17,979 nucleotides of DNA, taken from the NCBI RefSeq assembly GCF_937900395.1, contig NZ_CALCDX010000090.1, positions 1-17,979 of the forward strand. Direction: 5' to 3'. Of this stretch, positions 1 through 6,358 are shown piece after piece. The notes beneath the pieces are model-generated. The model was given only the letters and a program-made list of their open reading frames with translations, ran no database searches and was not told the DNA's origin. Each line of letters begins with the position of its first letter. The stretch's first letter is position 1. A program made the translations under genes and the position numbers. This DNA comes from an uncultured Caulobacter sp. (GTDB taxonomy: Bacteria > Pseudomonadota > Alphaproteobacteria > Caulobacterales > Caulobacteraceae).

Positions 1-381
1 GACGTCGGCCACCTCGACGACGAGGGCTACCTCTACATCACCGACCGGGCCAAGGACATGCTGATCCGGGGCGGCGAGAACGTCTACTGCGTCGAGATCG
101 AGAACCGCCTCGTCGAGCACCCCGCCATCGCGGACGCCGCGGTGGTCGGCGTTCCCCACGACGGGTTGGGCGAGGAGGTCAAGGCGGTCATCGAGGTCGC
201 CGACGGCGCCGACATCTCCGACGACGAGGTGCGGGCCTGGGTGGCCGACACGCTCGCCGCGTTCAAGGTCCCGACCTACGTGCAACGCTGGGACGGCAAG
301 CTGCCCCGCAACGCGTCGGGCAAGCTGCTCAAGAACGTGATCCGCGGCGAAGGAGCGGTCAGCTTCGCCGAGACGATGTAG
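1..381 (+). CDS. Acyl-CoA synthetase / AMP-dependent ligase, C-terminal part (5' end outside window)
   Basis: The frame is open from base 1, so the gene starts before the window; 126 residues are visible. They form the small C-terminal domain of the ANL superfamily of adenylate-forming enzymes. The hinge motif is DRAKDMLIRGGENV near residues 14-27, followed by the P(A/R)EIE-like stretch YCVEIENRL. The A10 motif PRNASGKLLK with its catalytic lysine is close to the end. Such enzymes activate a fatty or aryl carboxylic acid with ATP and load it on CoA; the substrate cannot be told from this domain. Codon use (almost all GAC, GTC, CTC and GAG) and protein style look actinobacterial, unlike the Caulobacter-type genes from about 580 onward. 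It has no functional link to purK/purE next door and is probably on a foreign segment. Family is sure; specificity is unknown. Confidence 0.88.
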   Translation, partial: DVGHLDDEGYLYITDRAKDMLIRGGENVYCVEIENRLVEHPAIADAAVVGVPHDGLGEEVKAVIEVADGADISDDEVRAWVADTLAAFKVPTYVQRWDGKLPRNASGKLLKNVIRGEGAVSFAETM

Positions 382-567
382 CGATCGCAGCGAGCGTCAC
401 ACAGGGCGGGAGGTCGTCGAAACGGCGACGAAACACGAGCGACCCGCTCCCTTCACCCGGGACACACGGGGCCGAAACACGGGCTCCGTACCGTGCCCCG
501 CATGTTCCGAACCCTGCCGATCCCCACCCTGTGGCGCTCCTCGGCGCCCGCCCTCACACTGCCCCCA
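382..567. other. Non-coding tail of the foreign left segment
   Basis: Between the ligase stop and the broken end of purK I see no convincing gene, no clear terminator hairpin and no repeat. The open frames here (for example the purK frame read past its break) translate into low-complexity, Gly/Arg/Ser-rich peptides with no recognisable family. The sequence most likely belongs with the acyl-CoA ligase as its 3' flank. Confidence 0.5.
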
Positions 568-590
568 CCGGGCCGACTCGACCGGTACGT
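560..590. other. Probable chimeric junction inside purK
   Basis: Read leftward, PurK is normal up to the residues TYEFENVPVESAR, whose last codon is at 568-570. The frame stays open but then turns into a Gly/Arg-rich string with no PurK resemblance. The switch coincides with the change from Caulobacter-type to actinobacterial-type sequence. The exact join could lie anywhere from about 560 to 590, since GC-rich bases here fit either side. No insertion-sequence end, target duplication or att-like repeat is seen. Confidence 0.7.
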
Positions 591-828
591 TCTCGAACTC
601 GTAGGTGACGACGTCGCAGGCCTCGGCCAGGCGCTTCAGGGCCCAGCGGTCGTCATAGGTCGCGACGATCTGGCGGGCGGCGACGCGACCGGCGGGCGAG
701 GCCTCTTCCGGGTCCTGGATCACCACGTCGAAGCCCAGGCGCGCGGCCGCCAGGGCCAACATGCGGCCCAGCTGTCCGCCGCCCAGGATACCGATGGTCG
801 AGCCAGGGGCCAGGGGAAACTCAGCCAT
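568..828 (-). pseudogene. purK: N5-carboxyaminoimidazole ribonucleotide synthase, N-terminal fragment
   Basis: PurK uses ATP and bicarbonate to convert AIR to N5-CAIR in purine synthesis, handing the product to PurE. About 87 authentic residues remain of a family length near 350-360. They are the N-terminal nucleotide-binding subdomain with GILGGGQLGRM at residues 13-23, then the conserved VTYEFENVP. The ATP-grasp and C-terminal domains are absent. The start is the ATG at 828-826; the AGGAT just upstream, overlapping the purE stop codon, is a plausible ribosome-binding site, and only 7 bp separate the genes, so purE-purK is a translationally tight pair. The frame runs open to about 397, but those residues are not PurK. 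A real break would leave the cell without PurK, which argues for an artefactual join. Confidence 0.88.
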
Positions 829-835
829 CTTGATC

Positions 836-1336
836 CTAGTCCTCGACGCTTTCGGCGACGCTGTCGGTCTGGGCGGCGCGGAAGGCCGCCAGGCGCTGGG
901 CCAAGCTCGCATCCGCCAGGGCCAGGATCTGGGCGGCCAGCAGGCCGGCGTTCTTCGCGCCCGCCTCGCCGATCGCCAGGGTGGCGACAGGAACGCCGCC
1001 GGGCATCTGCACGATCGACAGCAGGGAATCGAGACCCGACAGCGCCTTGGACTGCACCGGCACGCCCAACACCGGCAGATTGGTCATCGAGGCCGCCATG
1101 CCCGGCAGGTGCGCCGCGCCGCCGGCCCCGGCGATGATCACCTTGTAGCCGGCCTTTTCCGCGCCCGTGGCGAAGTCGAACAGGCGCTGGGGCGTGCGGT
1201 GGGCCGAGACCACCTTGGCCTCCCAGGCCACGCCCAGGCTGTCCAGCGCATCGGCGGCGCCTTTCATGGTCGGCCAGTCCGAACGGCTGCCCATGATGAT
1301 GGCGACAGGCGGGGTGGTCGAAGGCATCGGCGTCAT
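836..1336 (-). CDS. purE: N5-carboxyaminoimidazole ribonucleotide mutase
   Basis: PurE class I mutase moves the carboxylate of N5-CAIR to carbon 4, giving CAIR, in the cytosolic de novo purine pathway. It is 166 residues, the usual length. The phosphate-binding motif GSRSDWP is at residues 16-22, the catalytic-histidine motif SAHRTP at 44-49 (H46), AGGAAHLPGM at 71-80 and QMPGGVPVAT at 110-119. An alternative start at the second ATG (1327-1325) has a GGGATGA upstream and may be the true one; the first nine residues are not conserved features. The gene is first in the purE-purK pair, divergent from the GGDEF gene with a 183-bp gap. The identification is certain; only the start is open. Confidence 0.97.
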   Translation of the reverse strand: MTPMPSTTPPVAIIMGSRSDWPTMKGAADALDSLGVAWEAKVVSAHRTPQRLFDFATGAEKAGYKVIIAGAGGAAHLPGMAASMTNLPVLGVPVQSKALSGLDSLLSIVQMPGGVPVATLAIGEAGAKNAGLLAAQILALADASLAQRLAAFRAAQTDSVAESVED

Positions 1337-1477
1337 CCCGTTGATGAAAGCCGCCCCGTATGCGCGTCAGCCCCCTTCGCGCAAGCCCAAAACGTCACCA
1401 AACGCCTCAAACACGAGCGCGCGGCGCCCTACGACCACGCCCTGGGTGCGCCCCGATTGCGCCTGACGCGGTTGCCG

Positions 1478-1509
1478 TTAACCATATTCAAGCTGTGCCA
1501 TTTCGATTC
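1478..1509. promoter_or_regulatory. CtrA-type half site TTAACCAT (1478-1485) and GANTC site (1505-1509)
   Basis: TTAACCAT matches the 8-base half site used by the cell-cycle regulator CtrA in Caulobacter. It lies 35 bp before the GGDEF start codon. A GATTC (CcrM methylation motif GANTC) lies 10 bp before the same start. No second TTAA at N7 spacing is present. Both motifs are short, so regulation by CtrA or CcrM/GcrA is inference. Confidence 0.35.
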
Positions 1510-1519
1510 GCGTAGGGTC

Positions 1520-2239
1520 ATGAAGATTACCGGCGCCCGGACCGAGCCCTTCGCCGCCATCCGCAAGCGCGCTCTGGTGCGCGCCGGGGCTCAGGTCGCC
1601 GTCCGCGAGGTGTCCGCGCCCGACAGCGCCGCCTTCCTGGGCCTGAGCGAGACCGACCTGACCCCGAAGGTCATCGAGGCGCTTCAGACCCTGATGACCG
1701 AGATCGAGGACCTGCGTAGCGAGGTGTCAGCCCTGAAGCTGCGGCTGAACGAGGCCCAGAACCTGGCCGACATGGACGCCCTGACCCCGGCGCTGAACCG
1801 CCGCGCCTTCCTGCGCGAGATGAAGCGCGTCGCGGCCTTCGCCCAGCGCTATGGCTCGCCGGCCAGCGTGGTGTTCTTCGACCTGGACGGCTTCAAGTGG
1901 GTCAACGACCGCTTCGGCCACGCCGCCGGCGACCAGGCGCTGAAGGCCGTGGCCAAGCGCCTGCTGAACAATGTCCGCGAAAGCGACATCGTCGGCCGGA
2001 TGGGCGGCGACGAGTTCGCCGTGCTGCTGGCCCAGGCCGACCGGGAGACCGCCCTGACCAAGGCCCGCGCCCTGGCCGACGCGGTGATGGGCGCGCCGGT
2101 CGAATTCGGCGAGTGGTCCGCCCCCCTGCACATTTCCTACGGCGTCCGCGAGATCGAGCCGGGCGCCGATCCGGAGGTCGCCCTGGCCGAGGCCGACGCG
2201 GCCATGTTCCTGCGCAAGCGCAAGACCGCCGTCGCCTAG
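1520..2239 (+). CDS. Diguanylate cyclase with N-terminal coiled coil (GGDEF domain)
   Basis: Makes the second messenger c-di-GMP from two GTP. The protein is 239 residues from the ATG at 1520 (MKITGARTEPF); the open frame upstream of it is low-complexity read-through and not protein-like. Residues about 48-85 form a heptad-rich coiled coil (EALQTLMTEIEDLRSEVSAL) suited to dimerising the cyclase. The GGDEF domain follows: metal-binding FFDLDGFKWVND at 119-130 and the intact active-site motif GGDEF at 162-166. The inhibitory I-site RESD is at 153-156, exactly five residues upstream, so product inhibition is expected. There is no membrane segment and no EAL domain. The layout resembles small cytosolic coiled-coil cyclases such as Caulobacter DgcB, but I cannot claim orthology. 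The response-regulator gene follows 124 bp downstream on the same strand. Confidence 0.95.
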   Translation: MKITGARTEPFAAIRKRALVRAGAQVAVREVSAPDSAAFLGLSETDLTPKVIEALQTLMTEIEDLRSEVSALKLRLNEAQNLADMDALTPALNRRAFLREMKRVAAFAQRYGSPASVVFFDLDGFKWVNDRFGHAAGDQALKAVAKRLLNNVRESDIVGRMGGDEFAVLLAQADRETALTKARALADAVMGAPVEFGEWSAPLHISYGVREIEPGADPEVALAEADAAMFLRKRKTAVA

Positions 2240-2363
2240 AGCCCTTTTTCGGCTCCGGCCGCGCCTAGACAACCGAAGATCGTGCGACCTTATCGCGCGG
2301 CGACCGCCCTCGGTTCGCAGACTATGCTTTTCAGGTTCTGTTAAGCATGACGGCGCGGGACGG

Positions 2364-2729
2364 ATGCAGAAAATTCTGATCGCCGAGGACGATCCCGTCC
2401 TGTCGATGATCTACGAGATCACCCTGACCGAGGCCGGTTTCGAGGTGCTGTTGTGCCACGACGGCCAGGAAGCCTTCGAGGCGCTGGCCGGCTTTTCGCC
2501 TGATCTCGTCATCACCGACCATTCGATGCCGCGCATGAGCGGCGGCGACCTGATCAGCGCCGTCCGCCGCGCCTGCCCGCACGCCGCGACGCTGATGGCC
2601 TCGGGCGTCGACACCCGCCTGCTGCGCGCCGACCAGCACGCCGATGCGCGCCTGGAAAAACCGATCACGCCGGGGCGGCTTCTGGACACAGTCCGCGCCC
2701 TGGAGGCCGCGCGGGGCCGGGAGCACTGA
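2364..2729 (+). CDS. Single-domain response regulator (CheY-like receiver)
   Basis: A 121-residue stand-alone receiver domain with no output domain. The acidic pocket is E8-D9, the phosphoacceptor D52 lies in VITDHSMP, the switch residue is S80 in LMASG and the conserved lysine K99 is in LEKPI, so it should be phosphorylatable. Such proteins signal by protein contact or act as phosphate relays. No histidine kinase lies nearby, so its partner is unknown. It follows the GGDEF gene after a 124-bp gap, possibly independently expressed; a functional link to c-di-GMP is only a guess from position. The start ATG has a purine-rich GGCGCGGGA upstream as a weak ribosome-binding site. A REP-like element begins 10 bp after its stop codon. 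Confidence 0.93.
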   Translation: MQKILIAEDDPVLSMIYEITLTEAGFEVLLCHDGQEAFEALAGFSPDLVITDHSMPRMSGGDLISAVRRACPHAATLMASGVDTRLLRADQHADARLEKPITPGRLLDTVRALEAARGREH

Positions 2730-2739
2730 AGCTCTTTAC

Positions 2740-2867
2740 CGATCTCCCCGGCGAATGCCGGGGTCCAGATCGAACCCATAAAAGGCGAAGATCCGATCGG
2801 CGGTCGGGCGAGACACCCCCAACTTCTCAGGATGGATCTGGGCCCCGGCATTCGCCGGGGAGGTCGG
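2740..2867. repeat. REP-like inverted-repeat element, copy 1 (128 bp)
   Basis: The left arm (2740-2771) and right arm (2835-2867) are inverted copies of each other with two mismatches. Each arm is itself a perfect hairpin, CCCCGGCGAATGCCGGGG (7-bp stem, GAAT or ATTC loop), here at 2746-2763. The interior is not random: read on the minus strand it shares CATCC-GAGAAGTT near one arm and ATGGGTTCGATC near the other with copy 3, so copies 1 and 3 are the same element in opposite orientations. It fills the gap between two convergent genes, ending 8 bp from the stop of the DUF465 gene. It could serve as a bidirectional terminator. Confidence 0.9.
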
Positions 2868-2875
2868 AGTTCTGG

Positions 2876-3103
2876 TTAGGCGATGATGTCCGGGGTCAGC
2901 AGGTCTTCCAGGCGGATGATCTCGTCCTTCAGGGCCAGCTTCTTCCGCTTCAGGCGGGCGATCTGCAGCATGTCGGGCTGGTAGCGCTCTTCCAGGGCCT
3001 GGATGGCGTCGTCGAGATCCTTGTGCTCCTCGCGCAGGTCGGCGAGGCGGCGTTCGATCGCGATGTCGGAGTCGTCCGACGGATCGTCGTCGTTCATGGA
3101 CAT
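2876..3103 (-). CDS. DUF465 / YdcH-family small protein
   Basis: A 75-residue protein of the DUF465 (YdcH) family, whose function is not established. After a disordered acidic leader (DDDPSDDSD, residues 5-13) comes the family core. This is two charged helices, LADLREEHKDLDDAIQALEE at 20-39 and IARLKRKKLALKDEIIRLED at 48-67, joined by a short turn and probably forming a helical hairpin. Two start codons are possible (3103 and, two residues later, 3097); neither has a strong ribosome-binding site. A second member of the family lies at 4377-4550, on the other strand. The gene is flanked on its 3' side by REP-like copy 1 and on its 5' side by the TIGR02444 gene 60 bp away. Confidence 0.88.
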   Translation of the reverse strand: MSMNDDDPSDDSDIAIERRLADLREEHKDLDDAIQALEERYQPDMLQIARLKRKKLALKDEIIRLEDLLTPDIIA

Positions 3104-3162
3104 GATCTCAGATGGGCCCGTTGGAAAGATAGATGGGAAAGGCTGACGACCGGTAAAAGCGC

Positions 3163-3624
3163 TTAGCCAGACTGTTTTTCAAGGGCCTTGGCGAGTTGTT
3201 CCAGGGCGGCCCGGCGCGGCGGGTCGCCGGAGGCTTCGGCGGCGGCGACGAGACCCTCGATCACCGAGGCTGGCGCGCCCGCGGGACCGGTCAGGGCCTC
3301 CAGGCTTTCCATCAGCACGCGCTCGCCTTGGAGCTCGACGGCCTTGACCGCGTCGCGCAGGGCCTCCTTGGCGGCGTCGTCGACCGGAGGGCGCGGCGGC
3401 TTCAGGGCCCGGCGCACGCCCCGCAGCGGCGCGCCGATCTCGGCGTCCCAGCCGCGCATCAGCCGGGCGGCCTCTTTCAGGTCGACCGAGCGCCCCTCGC
3501 CCGCCGCCCAGGCGGCCCACAGCAGGTAGGGCACGTTCTGGCCGTGGCCGTCCTGCAGGTTCAGGCACGCGGCCGCGACAGGTTGTCGCGCATAGACCTC
3601 CAAGGCCCAGTCCCAGATGCGCAT
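3163..3624 (-). CDS. TIGR02444 family protein (DUF2390)
   Basis: A 153-residue protein matching the TIGR02444/DUF2390 family by its opening (WDWALEVYARQPVAAACLNL) and the run GHGQNVPYLLWAAW at about residues 26-39. The family has no established function. The C-terminal half is alanine-rich helix, with no signal peptide or membrane segment. Its ATG is 5 bp past the ubiX stop, so the two are almost surely co-transcribed and perhaps translationally coupled. Small size and position behind ubiX might suggest a role in flavin or quinone metabolism, but this is only context. Confidence 0.85.
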   Translation of the reverse strand: MRIWDWALEVYARQPVAAACLNLQDGHGQNVPYLLWAAWAAGEGRSVDLKEAARLMRGWDAEIGAPLRGVRRALKPPRPPVDDAAKEALRDAVKAVELQGERVLMESLEALTGPAGAPASVIEGLVAAAEASGDPPRRAALEQLAKALEKQSG

Positions 3625-3629
3625 CGGCG

Positions 3630-4247
3630 TTAACCCTCACCCTTGCCGGTGATGGTCTCGAGGTCCTCGCCCCAGCGCTTCACCGGCCGCCAGGAGAGGT
3701 CGAAAAGGTCGAGCGCGCGGCCCACCGACTGGTCCACCATCTCGGCGATCGAGGCGGGCTTGGCGTAGAAGGCCGGCAGCGGCGGGGCGATCACCGCGCC
3801 CATCTCGGCCAGCTTGGTCATGGTGCGCAGGTGGCCCAGGTGCAGCGGCGTCTCGCGGATCATCAGCACGAGCGTCCGGCGCTCCTTCAGCGTCACGTCG
3901 GCGGCGCGGGTCAGCAGCGAAGACGTTACGCCCGTGGCGATCTCGCTCATCGTCCGCACCGAGCACGGCGCGATGATCATGCCCAGCGTCCGGAACGAGC
4001 CCGAGGCGATCGACGCCCCGACGTCGGCGGCGCGATGGACGACGTCGGCCTTGGCGTTGACCTCGGCGACACTCAGCCCTGCCTCTTGAGCGAGCGTCAA
4101 CGCCGCCGATTTGGACAGAACGAGGTGGCTCTCCACGCCCAGCTCGCGCAGGGCGTCCAGCGTCCGCAGTCCATAGACCACGCCCGAGGCGCCCGTGATC
4201 CCGACCGCTAGCCTTTGTCGATCAACGGTCTTCGAAGCGTCGGTCAT
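3630..4247 (-). CDS. ubiX: Flavin prenyltransferase UbiX
   Basis: UbiX joins dimethylallyl phosphate to FMN, making prenyl-FMN, the cofactor of UbiD-type decarboxylases used in ubiquinone synthesis. The 205 residues match the family length. The FMN-phosphate loop GITGASG is at residues 16-22; APCSVRTMSEIATG near 94-107 and LMIRETPLHLGHLRTM near 128-143 are the hallmark flavin and phosphate-binding motifs. No ubiD lies in the window. The start is the ATG at 4247-4245. A seven-codon frame starting at 4267 ends in a TGA that overlaps this ATG (ATGA), a possible leader peptide but perhaps chance. The gene is first in a pair with the TIGR02444 gene and divergent from the DUF465 gene at 4377. Confidence 0.96.
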   Translation of the reverse strand: MTDASKTVDRQRLAVGITGASGVVYGLRTLDALRELGVESHLVLSKSAALTLAQEAGLSVAEVNAKADVVHRAADVGASIASGSFRTLGMIIAPCSVRTMSEIATGVTSSLLTRAADVTLKERRTLVLMIRETPLHLGHLRTMTKLAEMGAVIAPPLPAFYAKPASIAEMVDQSVGRALDLFDLSWRPVKRWGEDLETITGKGEG

Positions 4248-4376
4248 GGTGAATGTTCGTCCGTCATGGGAGCAAAAACGGCCCCGTCAAGCGCCGCCCA
4301 TTGCAATCATATGTGATCTGACAGCCTCGCGCAGCGGGTGTTCACTTTCCTCTCCAACAGCAAGGAGCCGAGAGCC

Positions 4377-4550
4377 ATGGCCATCGAATCCCGTATCCGC
4401 GAGCTTGGGTCCCGTCACGAGAACCTCGACCGCAAGATCCAGGAGGAGACCAACCGACCCGGTTATGATCCGACGCTGCTTCGAGAGCTTAAGCGCCAGA
4501 AGCTTAGGCTGAAGGAAGAGATCGAGGGCCTTCGGGCTCGAATGCACTAG
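4377..4550 (+). CDS. DUF465 / YdcH-family small protein (second copy)
   Basis: A 57-residue protein of the DUF465 family, function unknown. The helical-hairpin core is visible as IRELGSRHENLDRKIQEE at residues 7-24 and LLRELKRQKLRLKEEIEGL at 34-52. It shares the family pattern of histidine plus LD in the first helix and LK-KLxLKEEI in the second with the copy at 2876-3103, but lacks that copy's acidic leader. The start is the ATG at 4377, chosen because AAGGAG lies at 4362-4367, 9 bp upstream; a GTG at 4338 would add 13 residues without such a site. It is a monocistronic gene with a strong terminator right behind it, suggesting solid expression. Confidence 0.88.
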   Translation: MAIESRIRELGSRHENLDRKIQEETNRPGYDPTLLRELKRQKLRLKEEIEGLRARMH

Positions 4551-4575
4551 CTGCGACGCGCAGCCGAAAAACGAG

Positions 4576-4611
4576 AGGCCCCGCTCCGGCAAGGAGCGGG
4601 GCCTTTGTTTT
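4576..4611 (+). terminator. Rho-independent terminator after the DUF465 gene
   Basis: A perfect 12-bp stem, AGGCCCCGCTCC (4576-4587) with GGAGCGGGGCCT (4593-4604), closes a 5-base loop and is followed by TTGTTTT. It lies 25 bp past the stop codon of the DUF465 gene. Confidence 0.9.
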
Positions 4612-4627
4612 GGCCGCTCCCGACACC

Positions 4628-4750
4628 CGACCTCCCCGGCGAATGCCGGGGCCCAGATGGAAGAGCGGTGAAGCGGGCTCCAGAAGCTCCGAGTTCGTCC
4701 CGTCAGCCCAACCTTGTCGGGCTGGCCCCCGGCATTCGCCGGGAAGTCGG
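4628..4750. repeat. REP-like inverted-repeat element, copy 2 (123 bp)
   Basis: The left arm at 4628-4658 carries the perfect hairpin CCCCGGCGAATGCCGGGG (4634-4651), followed by CCCAGAT. The right arm at 4722-4750 is its inverted but decayed partner (CTGGCCCCCGGCATTCGCC followed by GGGAAGTCGG), missing the GAT end. The interior does not visibly match copies 1 and 3, so this is a more diverged copy. It lies between a rightward gene's terminator and trcR, ending 8 bp from the trcR stop. Confidence 0.85.
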
Positions 4751-4758
4751 GGTTTGGC

Positions 4759-5472
4759 TTACTCTTCGTCTTCCTCGTCGACATAGCCCGACGACTTGCC
4801 GAACACGTCCTCGGCCTTGATGTCGCCGCGGGGCGCGCGGAAGTCTTCTTCCTCTTCCTCGACCTCGGGCTCGAACTGGCCGGCTTCCGAGGCGGGACGC
4901 AGGGTCGGGTCTTCCGGCAGGATGCCCTTCTTCAGGTCGTCCTTGGCCTTCTTCTCGGCCGCCTTCTTGACCAGGGCGTCCAGCTCCAGCTGGCCGACCA
5001 GGCCCAGGGTCACCGGATCGACCGGCTTGATGTTGGCGGCGTTCCAGTGCGTGCGGGCGCGGACCTGCTCGATGGTGGCCTTGGTGGTGCCGAGGATCTT
5101 CGAGATCTGGGCGTCGGTCACCTCGGGGTGGTGACGCAGGAACCAGGCGATGGCGTCCGGACGGTCCTGACGGCGCGACACCGGGGTGTAGCGCGGGGCC
5201 TTCTTCTGCGGCTTCAGCAGTTCGGCGTGACGGCTGACCTGGGCCTTCATCCGATAGTCCGGATTGGCCTGGGCGCGGTCCAGCTCCTCGCGGGTCAGCT
5301 GGCCGTTGCCGATTGGGTCGGCGCCGCGGATGTCGCGCGCCACTTCGCCGTCGGCGATGCCGCGCACTTCCAGCGGGTGCAGGCCGCAGAAATCGGCGAT
5401 CTGTTCGAAGCTGAGCGAGGTGTTGTCCACCAACCAGACGGCGGTCGCCTTGGGCATCAGGATGTCGGACAT
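4759..5472 (-). CDS. trcR: DUF1013 protein, TrcR-type RNA polymerase-associated regulator
   Basis: A 237-residue DUF1013 protein. In Caulobacter this family is represented by TrcR, which travels with RNA polymerase and tunes cell-cycle transcription; I assign the symbol from the family and the Caulobacter-type context. The N-terminal half (1-50, MSDILMPKATAVWLVDNTSL onward) is the conserved module. Residues 105-140 (DAIAWFLRHHPEVTDAQISK and on) look like a helix-turn-helix. From 165 the chain is lysine-rich (KKAAEKKAKDDLKK), then strongly acidic (EVEEEEED at 203-210) and ends DEEDEE. The acidic tail could mimic nucleic acid in binding polymerase, which is inference. The start ATG has GGAGGA four bases upstream. 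The leader holds a stable hairpin (5494-5515) and a palindrome (5525-5542). It follows the DUF72 gene after 113 bp. Confidence 0.85.
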   Translation of the reverse strand: MSDILMPKATAVWLVDNTSLSFEQIADFCGLHPLEVRGIADGEVARDIRGADPIGNGQLTREELDRAQANPDYRMKAQVSRHAELLKPQKKAPRYTPVSRRQDRPDAIAWFLRHHPEVTDAQISKILGTTKATIEQVRARTHWNAANIKPVDPVTLGLVGQLELDALVKKAAEKKAKDDLKKGILPEDPTLRPASEAGQFEPEVEEEEEDFRAPRGDIKAEDVFGKSSGYVDEEDEE

Positions 5473-5493
5473 GCGGTCCTCCAGAAATGACGG

Positions 5494-5515
5494 CGCCCGG
5501 CCTTTCGGCCGGGCG
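5494..5515 (-). promoter_or_regulatory. Hairpin in the trcR leader
   Basis: A perfect 9-bp stem, with GCCCGGCC and its complement GGCCGGGC at its core, closes on a four-base loop that reads GAAA on the trcR strand (a GNRA tetraloop). It lies about 10 bp upstream of the GGAGGA ribosome-binding site and just downstream of the possible -10 region, so it would sit near the 5' end of a trcR transcript. No T tract follows, so it is a poor terminator for the upstream DUF72 gene. Confidence 0.6.
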
Positions 5516-5524
5516 GGATGTGGT

Positions 5525-5542
5525 AACCGCTATAATGCGGTT
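5525..5542. promoter_or_regulatory. Palindrome centred on TATAAT upstream of trcR
   Basis: AACCGCTATAATGCGGTT has perfect 6-bp arms around the six central bases. On the trcR strand the centre reads ATTATA, in AT-rich contrast to its surroundings, and could hold a -10 element. Spacing to the trcR ATG is about 53 bp. No convincing -35 is visible. It may be a repressor site overlapping a promoter, or an RNA hairpin past the DUF72 stop. Confidence 0.4.
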
Positions 5543-5585
5543 CTCGGAAAAAGGGAACGGGGGACTATGCGCTGACCGCCCTATT

Positions 5586-6311
5586 CTATTGCGCGACCAA
5601 GGCCTTGAGAACGTCGGCGTCCTGGGGCGCGGCGCTTTTGATATCGTTGTCGAAGTAGCTGTAGGCGTCGCGGCCCGCTTGGCGCTGCTCGGCCAGGAAC
5701 GCCGCCCACGCCTTGAGGTCCTTTTCCGGATAGCGGCCGGCGTAATGGCCCCCAGGTCCGTGGCCGCGCACATAGGCGAAATCGGCGGTGACCAGCCAGG
5801 GCGAGGGCGCGTCGTGGTGGTCGGAGATGCAGAACGCGATCCCGTGATCTCGCAGGATCGAATAGACGCCTTCGTCGTACCAGCTGTCGTGCCGGAACTC
5901 GACGGTGACCCGCTGGCCCTTGGGCAGCCAGGACAGGAACCGCTTCAGCCGCTCCTCGTCCCGATGCAGCATCGGCGGCAGTTGCACCAGGGCCGGTCCC
6001 AGATGCTCGTTCAGCGGCTCCATCCGGCCGAAGACCAGGTCAACGCTGTCCTGGCAATCCTTCAGCTTCTTGTTGTGGCTGATGTAGCGCGAGACTTTCC
6101 AGGCGAAGACGAAGCCCTCCGGCGCCTGGTCCGCCCACCCCCGCACGGCGTCTTCCGACGGAAGCCGATAGAAGCTGCCGTTGATCTCGGTCGTGTCGAA
6201 ACGGGACGCGTAATAGGCGAAGTGGTCCTTCAGCCGGATCGTCTCCGGATAGAACGGCCCGCGCCAGTCTTTGTAGGCCCAGCCGGAGCACCCGATGCGC
6301 GTCTCGCTCAT
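5586..6311 (-). CDS. DUF72 family protein (YecE-like)
   Basis: A 241-residue DUF72 protein with a TIM-barrel fold, function not established for the family. The signature opening IGCSGWAYKDWRGPFYP is at residues 6-22, then TTEINGSFYRLPS at about 40-52, WKVSRYISHNKKLKD at about 71-85 and VEFRHDSWYDEGV at about 136-148. The terminal motif is YSYFDNDIKSAAPQDA. Conserved charged and aromatic residues cluster at barrel ends as if lining a pocket, but no substrate is known. Length is normal for the family. No clear ribosome-binding site precedes the ATG. Upstream lie 47 bp and then REP-like copy 3; trcR is 113 bp downstream on the same strand. Confidence 0.93.
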   Translation of the reverse strand: MSETRIGCSGWAYKDWRGPFYPETIRLKDHFAYYASRFDTTEINGSFYRLPSEDAVRGWADQAPEGFVFAWKVSRYISHNKKLKDCQDSVDLVFGRMEPLNEHLGPALVQLPPMLHRDEERLKRFLSWLPKGQRVTVEFRHDSWYDEGVYSILRDHGIAFCISDHHDAPSPWLVTADFAYVRGHGPGGHYAGRYPEKDLKAWAAFLAEQRQAGRDAYSYFDNDIKSAAPQDADVLKALVAQ

Positions 6312-6358
6312 GCGAGGAAGAACGCGGGGGGTGGGTCGAGGTTCGCGATCTCATCCGC

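Noticed and set aside
761..1519. An N-terminal extension of the GGDEF protein by 253 residues
   Set aside because: It runs opposite purE and purK, has low-complexity composition, and the conserved protein begins naturally at the ATG at 1520.
2239..2255. Small hairpin GAGCC-CTTTTTC-GGCTC at the end of the GGDEF gene
   Set aside because: Only five base pairs and the T run lies in the loop, so it is not a credible terminator.
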